DNA of 38,665 nucleotides from Bacteroidales bacterium (lineage in GTDB: Bacteria > Bacteroidota > Bacteroidia > Bacteroidales > VadinHA17): assembly GCA_025358645.1 (NCBI GenBank), contig JANYIW010000001.1, forward strand, positions 1 to 38,665. The letters run 5' to 3'. The position numbers and the translations under genes are program-made. The notes under the pieces are model-generated. The model worked only from the letters and a program-made list of their open reading frames with translations, was not told where the DNA came from and searched no databases. Of the stretch, positions 16,836-25,787 are shown one piece after another (the first letter of the stretch is position 1; each line of letters opens with the position of its first letter).

Positions 16836-19800
16836 TTATTTCTTTTTTATTTTTGTTTCATCCTCTTTTTTCATATCGGGTTTGGTTTTTTTCCGGAATA
16901 AATCAGAAAACCTGTTAAAATCTTGTTTGTAGAAGATTCCGACACCCTGAGTATAGGGGGTAAGTCCTGTAGCATAGGTATCATTAAAACGGTTGAATAC
17001 TTTTAATCGCAGTCTTTCAGTAAGTTTTAGTTCTGCATCAAAATCGCCGGTCATCTGATTAGTATTATTTGTTGTATAGCCACTTCCCCTGACGTCAAAA
17101 TTGCCATTAAGCACTATTTTATTGTTTAAAAGCTGGGTTGAAAGGGCAAGCTGGGCCTCTTGAGGGCTAATTGCATTGTAGCCAGGCCTTATGTTTAATC
17201 CAATGTCTACGTCTTTAGAGATTTGTGATAACCAGTTGCTGATCTGGTTTGAGACCATTTCAAAAGTTGTAGATGCCATAGCCGATGAGCCGCTTGAGTT
17301 ACTTGAATTTATCGTGGTTGTTGATGAAGGTGAAGCAGGTGATGTTAGTGAAGTTGAAGAAGCGCCCATTGAAATAAAACTGTTCATTAACAAAAGGGAA
17401 AAGACTTGCCGGGTCAATTCTTCTTCCGTTGAAATTGAATTTCGCAGGTATGTTCTGGTCTGTTCATCAGCATCCGGAAGATAAATATCAAATCCTACAA
17501 GCGGATTAAAAAGTTTACCTGACAGATTCATCTGAGGTTCAACACGTACTCTTTCAGAGTATTGCTCCCCAAGAATAGGCGATAGCGAGGTTCTTAAGTT
17601 TAAATAGTTGGCCTTCAATTCAATTTCTGCATCCCTAATATTTCCATTGAACATTATCTTCCCGCCGCTTTCCACGCTAAAGGTCTTATTTAATATGTTG
17701 CCGAGTGTGAAGGTATAGTCCCCGTCATCAATAGTATAGTCACCATATATTCCGAAATCACCTTTTTTATTCAGACTTACATTGAGATTGGGGCTTGATC
17801 CGTGACCCTTCATAACATCGCCTACCTTAGAATCAAAAATAATTTGAATTTCAGCATCTGGTGTAACTTCCAGATTCATTTTTAAGTCCATTCCTAATTG
17901 TTTCACGGGAGCGGTTGCCTTCAGTGTACTATCACTTTGTTTTAATTTTTTATTCTTGCTTGAATCTTCAAAGGCGATGTAAGAATATTCAGATACTGAC
18001 AGACCTTTACTCATTGGTATAGAAAGCTTTGAATTTTTCCCTGTTTTGGCTATAATATCAAATGAGAGTGAATTCTGATCACTTTTTATTTTTGCAACTC
18101 CCGACACATAAGCTGTGCCAAAAAATAACGGATTGTCCTTTGGCTGTGTATTCAATACCTGGAAACTACTTGAATTAATATTAATTATAAGGTCGGCAGA
18201 GTAATCAAGGAAGTTCGTATGATTAACTGATCCTGACAGAGTTGCCGTGTTGCCTTTTATGTCTGTTATCCTGATATTATTAAATTCAAACCCTTTTTTA
18301 TCGAATCTGACTGTATCGGTAATAGAGTATTTTGTCTGAAGGTAATTAATTTTCATAGTTGCCTTCTCAGCCAGAACTGCTCCTGTAAGCACCAGGTTGC
18401 CATCTTCCCCGGATAAATATACCTTACCCGAAGCAAACCCACTTATTTCAGAAGCGAATGTTTTTAGTAATGGATTAAGAAAACCTATGGGTAATTTCGT
18501 AACTCTTGCTATAAGGTCTATCTTTTTCAGAGCCGGATCATAGAATCCTGAAACATCAAACATTTTTACGGAATTGAGATTATTACTGGCTTTAATATTG
18601 ACAATTTTTTTTGAATTGTCTAAAACCGAATTAATTGAAATATTTCCAAACTCGCTGCCAAGCAGAGAGAAATTATTAATTACTATATTTCCGGCAAGTA
18701 ATAAATTCTTATAAACATTTGTAAGAAGGATTTTTCCGTAGAGCTGACCCTTAAAATCAAGAGGAACCATATTCGGATCTTTGTTCTTTTTCCCATTTAA
18801 CAAATTATTCAAAGGCGCTATATCTATTCCCTTGAACTCGATATGCAGCGTATCTGAAGGGTTTTCAGAAATAGAACCATCAACAAGGTAGTTCCGGTTA
18901 TTACTCGTGATATTTAACTTATTAATATTTATTGCATTTGAATCGATCAGAATTGATGAATTGCTTAATTTCCAAAGATTATTTTCAGAATAAATATTAG
19001 TGGAATCGATCTCAATTTTAAGAATAGTATTAGATTTTCCATTGGTATTTTTGGCGATCATACCCCTTGCTATGAAATTACCCTGGTTGAGGATTTTGTC
19101 TTTATTATCCCAATTTATTGTAAAAGTGAAATTGTCAGGTTTTGTCTTAAGCCCGATAGAAAAGTTTTTAAGTTCAGATTGACTCAGAAGGTTTAAAGAT
19201 GTACTATTCACCCCCAGAGTTAATTCAGAACCTGAAACTCTGGCGTCAAAAGTAAAATCTTTGAAAACGATATTTTTAACTGTTAGCATATTTGCCTTTC
19301 CTTCAATTTTTATTATACTGTCGGCAGAAATAATTCCCTTTATATAACTTTTATCAGAGATCAATATTCCTGTCCTGAAAAAATTATTGATCTTATCTGT
19401 ATTCTTAAAATTTACTTCAAAAGTGAACAGATTTTTTTTGAGGTCATTTTTTATACTGCTGAAATGAAACTGAGAAGGCATCAGAGTTACAAGAGTATTC
19501 TTTATGTGACTAACAAGTGTGGCAAAATTATAATAACCCCTTATATCTGCATCTACAAAATCTGTTCGCAGACTTAAAACCGGTTTGTTGTTTTCCTTAT
19601 AAGTTCTTATTGAAAAGTCAGAGAGTTCCAGATTCTTACCATATTTTCTGAACTTTGAATTAAGTAGTTTTATCTCGCCGTCAATGTTATCAATACTATT
19701 CCCTTTAAAGTTAGATGTCAGTAACATTGTGACGGTAGAAGAAGTATCAAGCTTATCAAAATTCAACTTATACAGATTTGCATCAGCAATGTTCAGAGTA

Positions 19801-21362
19801 AAATCAAATTCCGGCAGCTTATTATTAAAATTAAGTAAACCAAGAAGGTCCAACTTAATATTTTTATCGTCAATATTTATGCTTCCATCCCAGGTCTTTT
19901 CTGTAAAAGAGCCATTAAGGGCTATGTTACGGTATGTATACCTGTTAAATTCAATGCTATCTATTTTACCTGTGAGAGATGCGGCGAATCTTTTTAAAGA
20001 ATAGGCATATCCATCAACATTTGCTTTCATGCTGACATGACCTAAGAGTTCAGATTTACCGGTCAGTTCCCCAAGGTTTATATCACTTCCCGTCAGAAGA
20101 CCTTTTATTCTGTATCTGTCTGCTTCTTCGGGCCTGAGCGATATGTCAGTCCTGATGTTCCCCTCAATGGTTCTGATTTCACCATAGGTTACAAAATCTG
20201 TTGTAAACCCGGTAAAACTCCCATTAAAAGAGATGTTCCCCAGCTTTTTAATTGCTTCAGGTATAATTAGAAATCCTTTCCCTGGCAATTTAATCTTCAT
20301 GAGATCCTTTGCGTTGGTCCTAAGACTGTTTACCCCTATATATATGAATGCGCTTTCTATATTCGGGAGTCCGGAAAAATCAAAGTCACAATCAAGTGAG
20401 GTAAAATTCCTGTATGAAAGTTTAATATTGCGCCCTCTGAGTTCCGAGATTGTGCCCAGAATCTTACCTGATAACCAGATGGATGCATTTAAACTATCTG
20501 CAAAAGGAATAAAATATTGCACGTCACTTGAACTTATAAGTGATTTATCGAGCCGAAGATCAAGTTTTACCTTTTCAGTAAAATTTTTAAATGAGTTCGC
20601 CGAATCAGCAATCAGTCCAAATTTTGATATATTAAAAATACTGCTGTCACAACTGATGAAGGCCGAACTCAGAATAATGTTCTGCTTCGCTATGATTACC
20701 GAGCTGCTCATCTTTCTCACTTTAAATCCACATGATTCTTTAAATCCCAGATTTAAGATGTTGAAAGTAGTTGTATCATTCAGTGTTTTAAAGTCTTCAA
20801 TGGTCCCATTCAGGTCTGACAAGTTCAGATTATTAAAGTCAATTTTGGTATTCCCTTTGATACCACTCCGGTTGATAAGAGAAAATCTGGCATTACTGAT
20901 ATCAATCTGATCAATTGCAAATCTACTGCCGGCTTTCTTTGTAGTGTCAGATGGTGATTTAATAAGGTTGAGATACCAGGTAAGATTCATAAGTCCCGCG
21001 GAGTCAGTAATAAGTGCAATAACAGGCTTTATAATACTTACTTTTCCTAACCTGAATGATTTATTTCTAATATCAATGCTCCTGATTCCGACCGTAATCT
21101 GCTTAGAATATATGAGAGTATCATTATTTTGGTCTTTAATGATCACGTCATTGATAGATAAGCTATTAAAGAATTTGTACTTTATTGAGCCAAATGATAT
21201 TGTAGATTTGATTTCACTTGAAAAGTGATTTGTTATCCTTTTTATAAGAAAGGTCTGTACTTTTGCAGTCTGCAATAAAAGATAAAGCACGGTTGGCAGC
21301 AATATAATAACCCCGAAAACTATAATAAAATACTTAAGTGATTTTTTAATATTTTTGAGCAT
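16836..21362 (-). CDS. TamB-family translocation/assembly module protein (giant AsmA/DUF490-like)
   Basis: About 1508 residues. An N-terminal membrane anchor lies at roughly 8-32 (YFIIVFGVIILLPTVLYLLL), followed by a long periplasmic, beta-strand-rich region of AsmA/TamB type and a DUF490-like C-terminus in the last ~400 residues (FGIYGDYTIDDGDYTFTLGN, then GFDIYLPDADEQTR). The tail is Lys-rich. TamB-like proteins form a hydrophobic groove bridging inner and outer membranes and are implicated in lipid transport and outer-membrane protein assembly. I start it at ATG 21362; the longer frame opens with TTG at 21383. A two-box promoter lies just upstream. Divergent tsaD starts 62 bases away. No TamA/BamA gene is in the window. 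Confidence 0.88.
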   Translation of the reverse strand: MLKNIKKSLKYFIIVFGVIILLPTVLYLLLQTAKVQTFLIKRITNHFSSEIKSTISFGSIKYKFFNSLSINDVIIKDQNNDTLIYSKQITVGIRSIDIRNKSFRLGKVSIIKPVIALITDSAGLMNLTWYLNLIKSPSDTTKKAGSRFAIDQIDISNARFSLINRSGIKGNTKIDFNNLNLSDLNGTIEDFKTLNDTTTFNILNLGFKESCGFKVRKMSSSVIIAKQNIILSSAFISCDSSIFNISKFGLIADSANSFKNFTEKVKLDLRLDKSLISSSDVQYFIPFADSLNASIWLSGKILGTISELRGRNIKLSYRNFTSLDCDFDFSGLPNIESAFIYIGVNSLRTNAKDLMKIKLPGKGFLIIPEAIKKLGNISFNGSFTGFTTDFVTYGEIRTIEGNIRTDISLRPEEADRYRIKGLLTGSDINLGELTGKSELLGHVSMKANVDGYAYSLKRFAASLTGKIDSIEFNRYTYRNIALNGSFTEKTWDGSINIDDKNIKLDLLGLLNFNNKLPEFDFTLNIADANLYKLNFDKLDTSSTVTMLLTSNFKGNSIDNIDGEIKLLNSKFRKYGKNLELSDFSIRTYKENNKPVLSLRTDFVDADIRGYYNFATLVSHIKNTLVTLMPSQFHFSSIKNDLKKNLFTFEVNFKNTDKINNFFRTGILISDKSYIKGIISADSIIKIEGKANMLTVKNIVFKDFTFDARVSGSELTLGVNSTSLNLLSQSELKNFSIGLKTKPDNFTFTINWDNKDKILNQGNFIARGMIAKNTNGKSNTILKIEIDSTNIYSENNLWKLSNSSILIDSNAININKLNITSNNRNYLVDGSISENPSDTLHIEFKGIDIAPLNNLLNGKKNKDPNMVPLDFKGQLYGKILLTNVYKNLLLAGNIVINNFSLLGSEFGNISINSVLDNSKKIVNIKASNNLNSVKMFDVSGFYDPALKKIDLIARVTKLPIGFLNPLLKTFASEISGFASGKVYLSGEDGNLVLTGAVLAEKATMKINYLQTKYSITDTVRFDKKGFEFNNIRITDIKGNTATLSGSVNHTNFLDYSADLIININSSSFQVLNTQPKDNPLFFGTAYVSGVAKIKSDQNSLSFDIIAKTGKNSKLSIPMSKGLSVSEYSYIAFEDSSKNKKLKQSDSTLKATAPVKQLGMDLKMNLEVTPDAEIQIIFDSKVGDVMKGHGSSPNLNVSLNKKGDFGIYGDYTIDDGDYTFTLGNILNKTFSVESGGKIMFNGNIRDAEIELKANYLNLRTSLSPILGEQYSERVRVEPQMNLSGKLFNPLVGFDIYLPDADEQTRTYLRNSISTEEELTRQVFSLLLMNSFISMGASSTSLTSPASPSSTTTINSSNSSGSSAMASTTFEMVSNQISNWLSQISKDVDIGLNIRPGYNAISPQEAQLALSTQLLNNKIVLNGNFDVRGSGYTTNNTNQMTGDFDAELKLTERLRLKVFNRFNDTYATGLTPYTQGVGIFYKQDFNRFSDLFRKKTKPDMKKEDETKIKKK

Positions 21363-21387
21363 TGAAACGAGTTGAAAAATCAAGAAT

Positions 21388-21418
21388 CAAAATTACCTGA
21401 AATATATCGAAAAACAAA
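21388..21418 (-). promoter_or_regulatory. Bacteroidota promoter for the tamB-like gene
   Basis: Read on the minus strand, TTTG (21418-21415) is followed by a 19-base spacer and TAATTTTG (21395-21388), which fits TTTG-N19-21-TAnnTTTG. The leader before ATG 21362 would be about 20 bases, and it supports that start over TTG 21383. It lies inside the 62-base gap shared with divergent tsaD. Confidence 0.6.
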
Positions 21419-21424
21419 GTATAG

Positions 21425-22438
21425 ATGGCAGTTACAATCTTAGCAATAGAATCATCATGCGACGATACTTCAGTTGCAATCATCCGGGATGGTTATGTCC
21501 TTTCGAATCTTATTGCTAACCAGGATATTCATATGCTGTATGGCGGTGTAGTTCCTGAACTCGCATCCAGGGCTCATCAGGTCAACATAGTACCCGTAAC
21601 ACATCAGGCTTTGATAAAAGCAGGTATAAATGCAGAAGATATTGATGCTGTTGCTTTTACACGAGGACCCGGACTTATGGGTTCGCTGCTGGTAGGAACT
21701 TCATTTGCTAAAGGATTTGCGCTATCTCAAGATATTCCTTTAATAGAAGTGAACCATCTCCAGGCACATGTTCTTGCCCATTTTATTCTTGATAAAGATA
21801 AAAAAAACCGGTTGCCCTCTTTCCCTTTCTTATGCCTGCTTGTCTCAGGGGGACATACACGGATTATCATTTTGAAAAGTCAACTTGAAATGGAGGTTAT
21901 CGGGAATACAATTGATGATGCTGCAGGTGAGGCTTTTGATAAATGCGGGAAAGTTATGGGTTTTACATATCCTGCGGGCCCTCAGATTGATAAACTGGCC
22001 CTTGAAGGAAATATAAATGCTTTCAGGTTCTCAAAACCTCGCGTTAAAAATCTGGATTTCAGCTTTAGCGGATTAAAGACAAGCTTTCTCTATTTCCTGC
22101 GCGACAGGTTAAAAGAAGACCCCGGTTTTATAGAAAATAACAAGGCAGATTTGTGCGCTTCTCTTCAGCATACAATAATCAGTATTCTTATAGATAAAGT
22201 GGTAAAAGCCTCTCTGCTGACAGGAATAAGCGAGATTGGTATAGCAGGTGGCGTTTCAGCGAATTCCGGCTTAAGGATTGAGATGCAGAAAGAGGCTGAA
22301 AAGAGAAACTGGAATCTGTTTATCCCTGAATTAAGATTTACTACAGATAATGCTGCAATGATCGGTATCACAGGGTACTATAAATATCTGAGAGGTGAAT
22401 TTTCAGGTCATGATATTACTCCCCTGGCCAGGTATTAA
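21425..22438 (+). CDS. tsaD: tRNA N6-adenosine threonylcarbamoyltransferase
   Basis: A 337-residue ASKHA-fold enzyme that transfers the threonylcarbamoyl group to A37 of ANN-decoding tRNAs (t6A), working with TsaB, TsaE and TsaC. The start MAVTILAIESSCDDTS is the family N-terminus. The metal-binding histidines are H111 and H115 (NHLQAH), and the nucleotide-binding segments are SGGHTRI and IAGGVSANSGLR. Length is normal. The partner genes are not here. It is divergent from the tamB-like gene and is followed 46 bases later by the SiaC-family gene. Confidence 0.97.
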   Translation: MAVTILAIESSCDDTSVAIIRDGYVLSNLIANQDIHMLYGGVVPELASRAHQVNIVPVTHQALIKAGINAEDIDAVAFTRGPGLMGSLLVGTSFAKGFALSQDIPLIEVNHLQAHVLAHFILDKDKKNRLPSFPFLCLLVSGGHTRIIILKSQLEMEVIGNTIDDAAGEAFDKCGKVMGFTYPAGPQIDKLALEGNINAFRFSKPRVKNLDFSFSGLKTSFLYFLRDRLKEDPGFIENNKADLCASLQHTIISILIDKVVKASLLTGISEIGIAGGVSANSGLRIEMQKEAEKRNWNLFIPELRFTTDNAAMIGITGYYKYLRGEFSGHDITPLARY

Positions 22439-22460
22439 TAATTTTCTTAATTTTTTTTCG

Positions 22461-22468
22461 TAATTTTG
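22461..22468 (+). promoter_or_regulatory. Possible -7 box for the SiaC-family gene
   Basis: TAATTTTG matches TAnnTTTG, 16 bases before the ATG at 22485. No -33 box is visible. It would allow expression separate from tsaD. Confidence 0.35.
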
Positions 22469-22484
22469 AGACAAATAATATGAG

Positions 22485-22859
22485 ATGGAGGAGTTGCGGA
22501 TTTCGCCAACAAAGAATACACCTGAAATAATTTTAAATCCGGAAGGGATATTTCGTATTAAGGGCCGGTCAATTCATGAAAATGCAACTGATTTTTTTGA
22601 GCCTATAGAAGATTGGATTAGCGAATACATAACAGTACCCGCCGATATTACTTGTGTGGATATGAATCTTGAATATTTCAACAGCGCCAGCGCCAAAGTA
22701 TTTATACATATTTTACAGAAGATCACCTATGTCACTTTAAAGCATAAGAAATTCATATTCAACTGGTATTATGAAGATGGTGACGATGATATTCTGGAAA
22801 GGGGAGAGTACTTTGCTTCAATACTTGATGTAAAATTTAATTTTATCAAACTTAAGTGA
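22485..22859 (+). CDS. SiaC-family (DUF1987) regulatory phosphoprotein
   Basis: A 124-residue soluble protein with the SiaC/DUF1987 layout, resembling an anti-sigma-factor antagonist. It has an N-terminal beta segment with FRIKGRSIHENATDFFEP (23-40), an amphipathic DWISEY, and a switch segment LEYFNSASAKVF (62-73) where family members carry the phosphorylated Ser/Thr. Ser67 and Ser69 are the candidates here. In Pseudomonas, SiaC is controlled by the kinase SiaB and phosphatase SiaA and activates the diguanylate cyclase SiaD. None of these partners is in this window, so the function here is open. Its stop lies three bases from the convergent dnaJ-like stop. Confidence 0.85.
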   Translation: MEELRISPTKNTPEIILNPEGIFRIKGRSIHENATDFFEPIEDWISEYITVPADITCVDMNLEYFNSASAKVFIHILQKITYVTLKHKKFIFNWYYEDGDDDILERGEYFASILDVKFNFIKLK

Positions 22860-22862
22860 TCC

Positions 22863-23423
22863 TTATGATTTCCTGTTCCGCTTTTTGGAAGTCTCCTGAA
22901 AGGCCCTGAGATAAATAAAGGAGACAACAAAAAAGATCATACCGGGCAAAAGTAGTATTATGAAAGTAAATACAGATGGTTGTTCAAGTCCGGGAATCGG
23001 ATGGTTCAGCCTGAATATATATCCGTAAACAGTATAAATCAGAACTATAATAGAAACTACAAAACTGGCAATTATTGTTGTCCCATCTAAGATTCTTGTT
23101 GTTTTGTAAAATTTTGTGTTTTTAAAGTTAACATAAGATGTCCGGGCATAAGCAGTAGCTCTTTTCCGGGACCTGTCCTGCCGGTATTTTCTCCAGTCTT
23201 CCATTGCTTCCTGGTACACCTGATCGTCAGATTTAATCTTTTCGTGATTCGCAATTAAAAACTCATAAGCTTCGGTTATACTTATAAAAAGGTCTTTGGC
23301 ATCAGGGGCAGGATTGACATCAGGATGGTAAAGGCGGGCTTTTTTCCTGTAAGCCTTCTTTATCTCATCAATTGTTGAGTTTGTTGGGAGACCAAGTATT
23401 TCGTAATAATCTGTAAGTGTCAT
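22863..23423 (-). CDS. J-domain protein with two C-terminal membrane helices
   Basis: A 186-residue protein. An N-terminal J domain (about 4-60) has the HPD motif at 33-35 and the typical YYEILGL start, so it should stimulate a DnaK-type Hsp70 ATPase. A basic linker (75-105) follows, then two hydrophobic segments (about 111-136 and 151-173) and a basic tail. It lacks the Gly/Phe, zinc-finger and substrate domains of DnaJ. It is therefore a membrane-anchored co-chaperone that probably recruits DnaK to the inner membrane; the client is unknown. Its ATG lies 4 bases after the recG stop, so the two are co-transcribed. Confidence 0.88.
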   Translation of the reverse strand: MTLTDYYEILGLPTNSTIDEIKKAYRKKARLYHPDVNPAPDAKDLFISITEAYEFLIANHEKIKSDDQVYQEAMEDWRKYRQDRSRKRATAYARTSYVNFKNTKFYKTTRILDGTTIIASFVVSIIVLIYTVYGYIFRLNHPIPGLEQPSVFTFIILLLPGMIFFVVSFIYLRAFQETSKKRNRKS

Positions 23424-23427
23424 TTTT

Positions 23428-25539
23428 TTAGCTGATATTACTCCATGACTGCCTCTGACTGAAAAGCCTTTTTAACTCGGATATGAAAATCAGGTTCTGG
23501 CTATTTTCAAGCAAAGGATCGAGGTTAAGGATATCTTCTGCAATATGTCTTACATATTCAATTAATTGTACGTCTTTAACAAGGTCGGCAATCTTCAGGT
23601 CAAATGGGATACCGCTTTGAAGTGTACCTTCAATATCGCCCGGACCTCTTAGCTGAAGATCAGTCTCTGCAATTTCAAAACCATCATTAGTTCTGATCAT
23701 TACCTCAATTCGTTTTGCAGCTTCTCTTGAAAGTTTATCTGAACTCATCAGGATGCAATATGACTGGTCGGCGCCTCTGCCAACGCGCCCCCTTAACTGG
23801 TGCAACTGAGAAAGGCCAAATCGTTCTGCACTTTCAATTATCATTACAGTCGCATTAGGAATGTCTACGCCAACTTCAATAACTGTTGTAGCAATAAGTA
23901 TATGAGCTACTCCGTCCTTGAAGAGTTTCATAGACATCTCCTTATTAGCCGGTGTCATTTTTCCATGGACAATGCTAATACAGTAAAGAGGAGCAGGGAA
24001 GACTCTTGAAATGGTATCCCATCCATCCTCAAGATCTTTATAATCCATTGTTTCAGATTCTTTTATCAATGGATATACAATATAAACCTGACGATGCTCT
24101 GCAATCTGGTTCCGTATAAAACCAAAGACCTTATTCCTTTCTGAATCAGTAAAATGCATTGTTTTTATCGGAACCCTGCCTGGAGGTAATTCATCAATTA
24201 CCGAAACATCCAGGTCTCCGTAAAGAGTCATAGCAAGAGTTCTGGGAATGGGAGTTGCAGTCATGACAAGTATATGAGGAGGGTTGAGGTTTTTCTGCCA
24301 TAGTCTTGCCCGTTGGGCAACTCCGAAACGATGTTGTTCATCGATAATTACCAGTCCGAGGTTGGCAAACTGAACATTTTCTTCAAGAAGGGCGTGGGTT
24401 CCGATCAGTATATTCAGCGAACTGTCCAGCAGTGATTCCGATATTGATTTACGGGAGGACTTCTTTGAGGAACCCGTAAGCAGACGAATTTTAATATCAA
24501 TTCCCTCAAGTAATTTAACTATAGTCTGGTAATGCTGGTTTGCAAGGATTTCGGTGGGAGCCATAATACATGCCTGATACCCATTGTCGATGGCAATAAG
24601 CATACTCATCAAAGCTACCAGGGTTTTCCCGCTGCCAACATCTCCCTGAAGCAAACGGTTCATTTGTTTTCCTGAACCAAGATCTTTTCTGATTTCTTTC
24701 ACTACTCTTTTCTGCGCATCTGTAAGAGTAAATGGTAAGTTGTTATAATAGAAATTATTAAAATTATCGCCAACACTTGAAAACACAAATCCACTCAATT
24801 TAATGTTCCGGTTTGTTTTATATCTTAACAGGTTAAGCTGAATATAAAACAGTTCTTCGAATTTCAGCCGGTATCTCGCCTTTTCAAGTTCATCAGGATT
24901 AGCCGGGAAATGAATCTTATGAAGCGCCTCATGAATTTCCATGAGTTTATAACGGGAAACAAGATACAAAGGCAGTGATTCAGGCAATCTTATCTTAATC
25001 TGTTTCAGCATATTGCCTATCAGCTTGCTAATTGTCTTTGATGAAACAAACTGATTTTTAAGCTTCTCGGTGGTACTATATTGAGCCTGAAGAGCCGAAT
25101 TAAGTCTCTCTGCCATCTTATCAGCAGCTTCAATTTCAGGATGGACTATATTAATGATTCCGTTGAAGACACTTGGTTTTCCGAACACAATGAATTCAAC
25201 TCCCGGACTAAAGCTTCCGGTGATCCATTTTCCTCCTTTGAACCATACGAGTTTCAATGTTCCGGTATCATCCTGAAAATCAGCAACAAGCCGTTTTGCT
25301 GTGCCATGTCCTTCTGTAGAATAACCTTTAATAGTACCTCTTATCTGAACAAATGGAAGGTCAGGATCAAGTTCAGTAATCTTATAAAACCTGGTTCTGT
25401 CAATATATTTGTATGGAAAATAATACAGCAGATCACGGAATGTAAAAATACTCAACTCTTTATTAAGCAATTCCGCCCTTTTGGGGCCGACTCCCTGTAA
25501 ATAGGTAATGTCGGTATCAAGAAACTCCGGTTTAAACAT
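23428..25539 (-). CDS. recG: ATP-dependent DNA helicase RecG
   Basis: A 703-residue branch-migration helicase that remodels stalled forks, R-loops and Holliday junctions. The N-terminal wedge/OB region covers about 10-140 (LQGVGPKRAELL near the start). Walker A QGDVGSGKT is at 298-306, the DEQH box sits in LVIIDEQHRFG near 397, TATPIPRTLA follows, and the conserved RGRVGRGADQSYC block lies in the C-terminal helicase domain. Length fits the family. A membrane J-protein gene follows 4 bases downstream. The region upstream holds a palindromic repeat element. Confidence 0.97.
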   Translation of the reverse strand: MFKPEFLDTDITYLQGVGPKRAELLNKELSIFTFRDLLYYFPYKYIDRTRFYKITELDPDLPFVQIRGTIKGYSTEGHGTAKRLVADFQDDTGTLKLVWFKGGKWITGSFSPGVEFIVFGKPSVFNGIINIVHPEIEAADKMAERLNSALQAQYSTTEKLKNQFVSSKTISKLIGNMLKQIKIRLPESLPLYLVSRYKLMEIHEALHKIHFPANPDELEKARYRLKFEELFYIQLNLLRYKTNRNIKLSGFVFSSVGDNFNNFYYNNLPFTLTDAQKRVVKEIRKDLGSGKQMNRLLQGDVGSGKTLVALMSMLIAIDNGYQACIMAPTEILANQHYQTIVKLLEGIDIKIRLLTGSSKKSSRKSISESLLDSSLNILIGTHALLEENVQFANLGLVIIDEQHRFGVAQRARLWQKNLNPPHILVMTATPIPRTLAMTLYGDLDVSVIDELPPGRVPIKTMHFTDSERNKVFGFIRNQIAEHRQVYIVYPLIKESETMDYKDLEDGWDTISRVFPAPLYCISIVHGKMTPANKEMSMKLFKDGVAHILIATTVIEVGVDIPNATVMIIESAERFGLSQLHQLRGRVGRGADQSYCILMSSDKLSREAAKRIEVMIRTNDGFEIAETDLQLRGPGDIEGTLQSGIPFDLKIADLVKDVQLIEYVRHIAEDILNLDPLLENSQNLIFISELKRLFSQRQSWSNIS

Positions 25540-25594
25540 TAATAAAAATAAATATATTTCTTAATCATCCACTTCTGAATATTTTTATCTTTTT

Positions 25595-25667
25595 ACCCCC
25601 TTTCTTATTTCCCCCAAAGGGGAAATGTTTAGCTCCTTCCCCCTTGGGGGAAGGTTGGGAAGGGGGT
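25595..25667. repeat. Palindromic repeat element, copy 1 (73 bp)
   Basis: The element opens with ACCCCCTTTC and closes with GGGAAGGGGGT, so its ends are inverted. Inside are two more palindromes: ATTTCCCCC/AAAGGGGAAAT (about 25608-25626) and CCTTCCCCC/TTGGGGGAAGG (about 25635-25653). Its reverse complement matches copy 2 at 31350-31419 nearly base for base. It lies in the 248-base region between divergent recG and the methyltransferase gene. A longer reading frame for the methyltransferase that begins inside this element is an artefact. Confidence 0.92.
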
Positions 25668-25746
25668 CAATCAAAACCAAAAGCATATAATAGTATCAGC
25701 GAAAACCGATTCAAATATTATAAGCAAATCATTATCCGAAAATACG

Positions 25747-25754
25747 TATTTTTG
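25747..25754 (+). promoter_or_regulatory. Possible -7 box for the methyltransferase gene
   Basis: TATTTTTG matches TAnnTTTG, 33 bases before the ATG at 25788. It supports that start over one upstream at 25644. No convincing -33 box is seen. Confidence 0.4.
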
Positions 25755-25787
25755 AAAAGCTGTCCTAATTATATTTTTATTAACAAG

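Noticed and set aside
20233-20910. 225-codon open frame antisense to the tamB-like gene.
   Set aside because: It lies wholly inside a clear TamB coding region, has no recognisable motif, and shares the base bias of an antisense shadow.
25644-25787. N-terminal extension of the methyltransferase frame.
   Set aside because: These codons start at the end of the palindromic repeat and pass over a -7 box; a normal N-terminus begins at ATG 25788.
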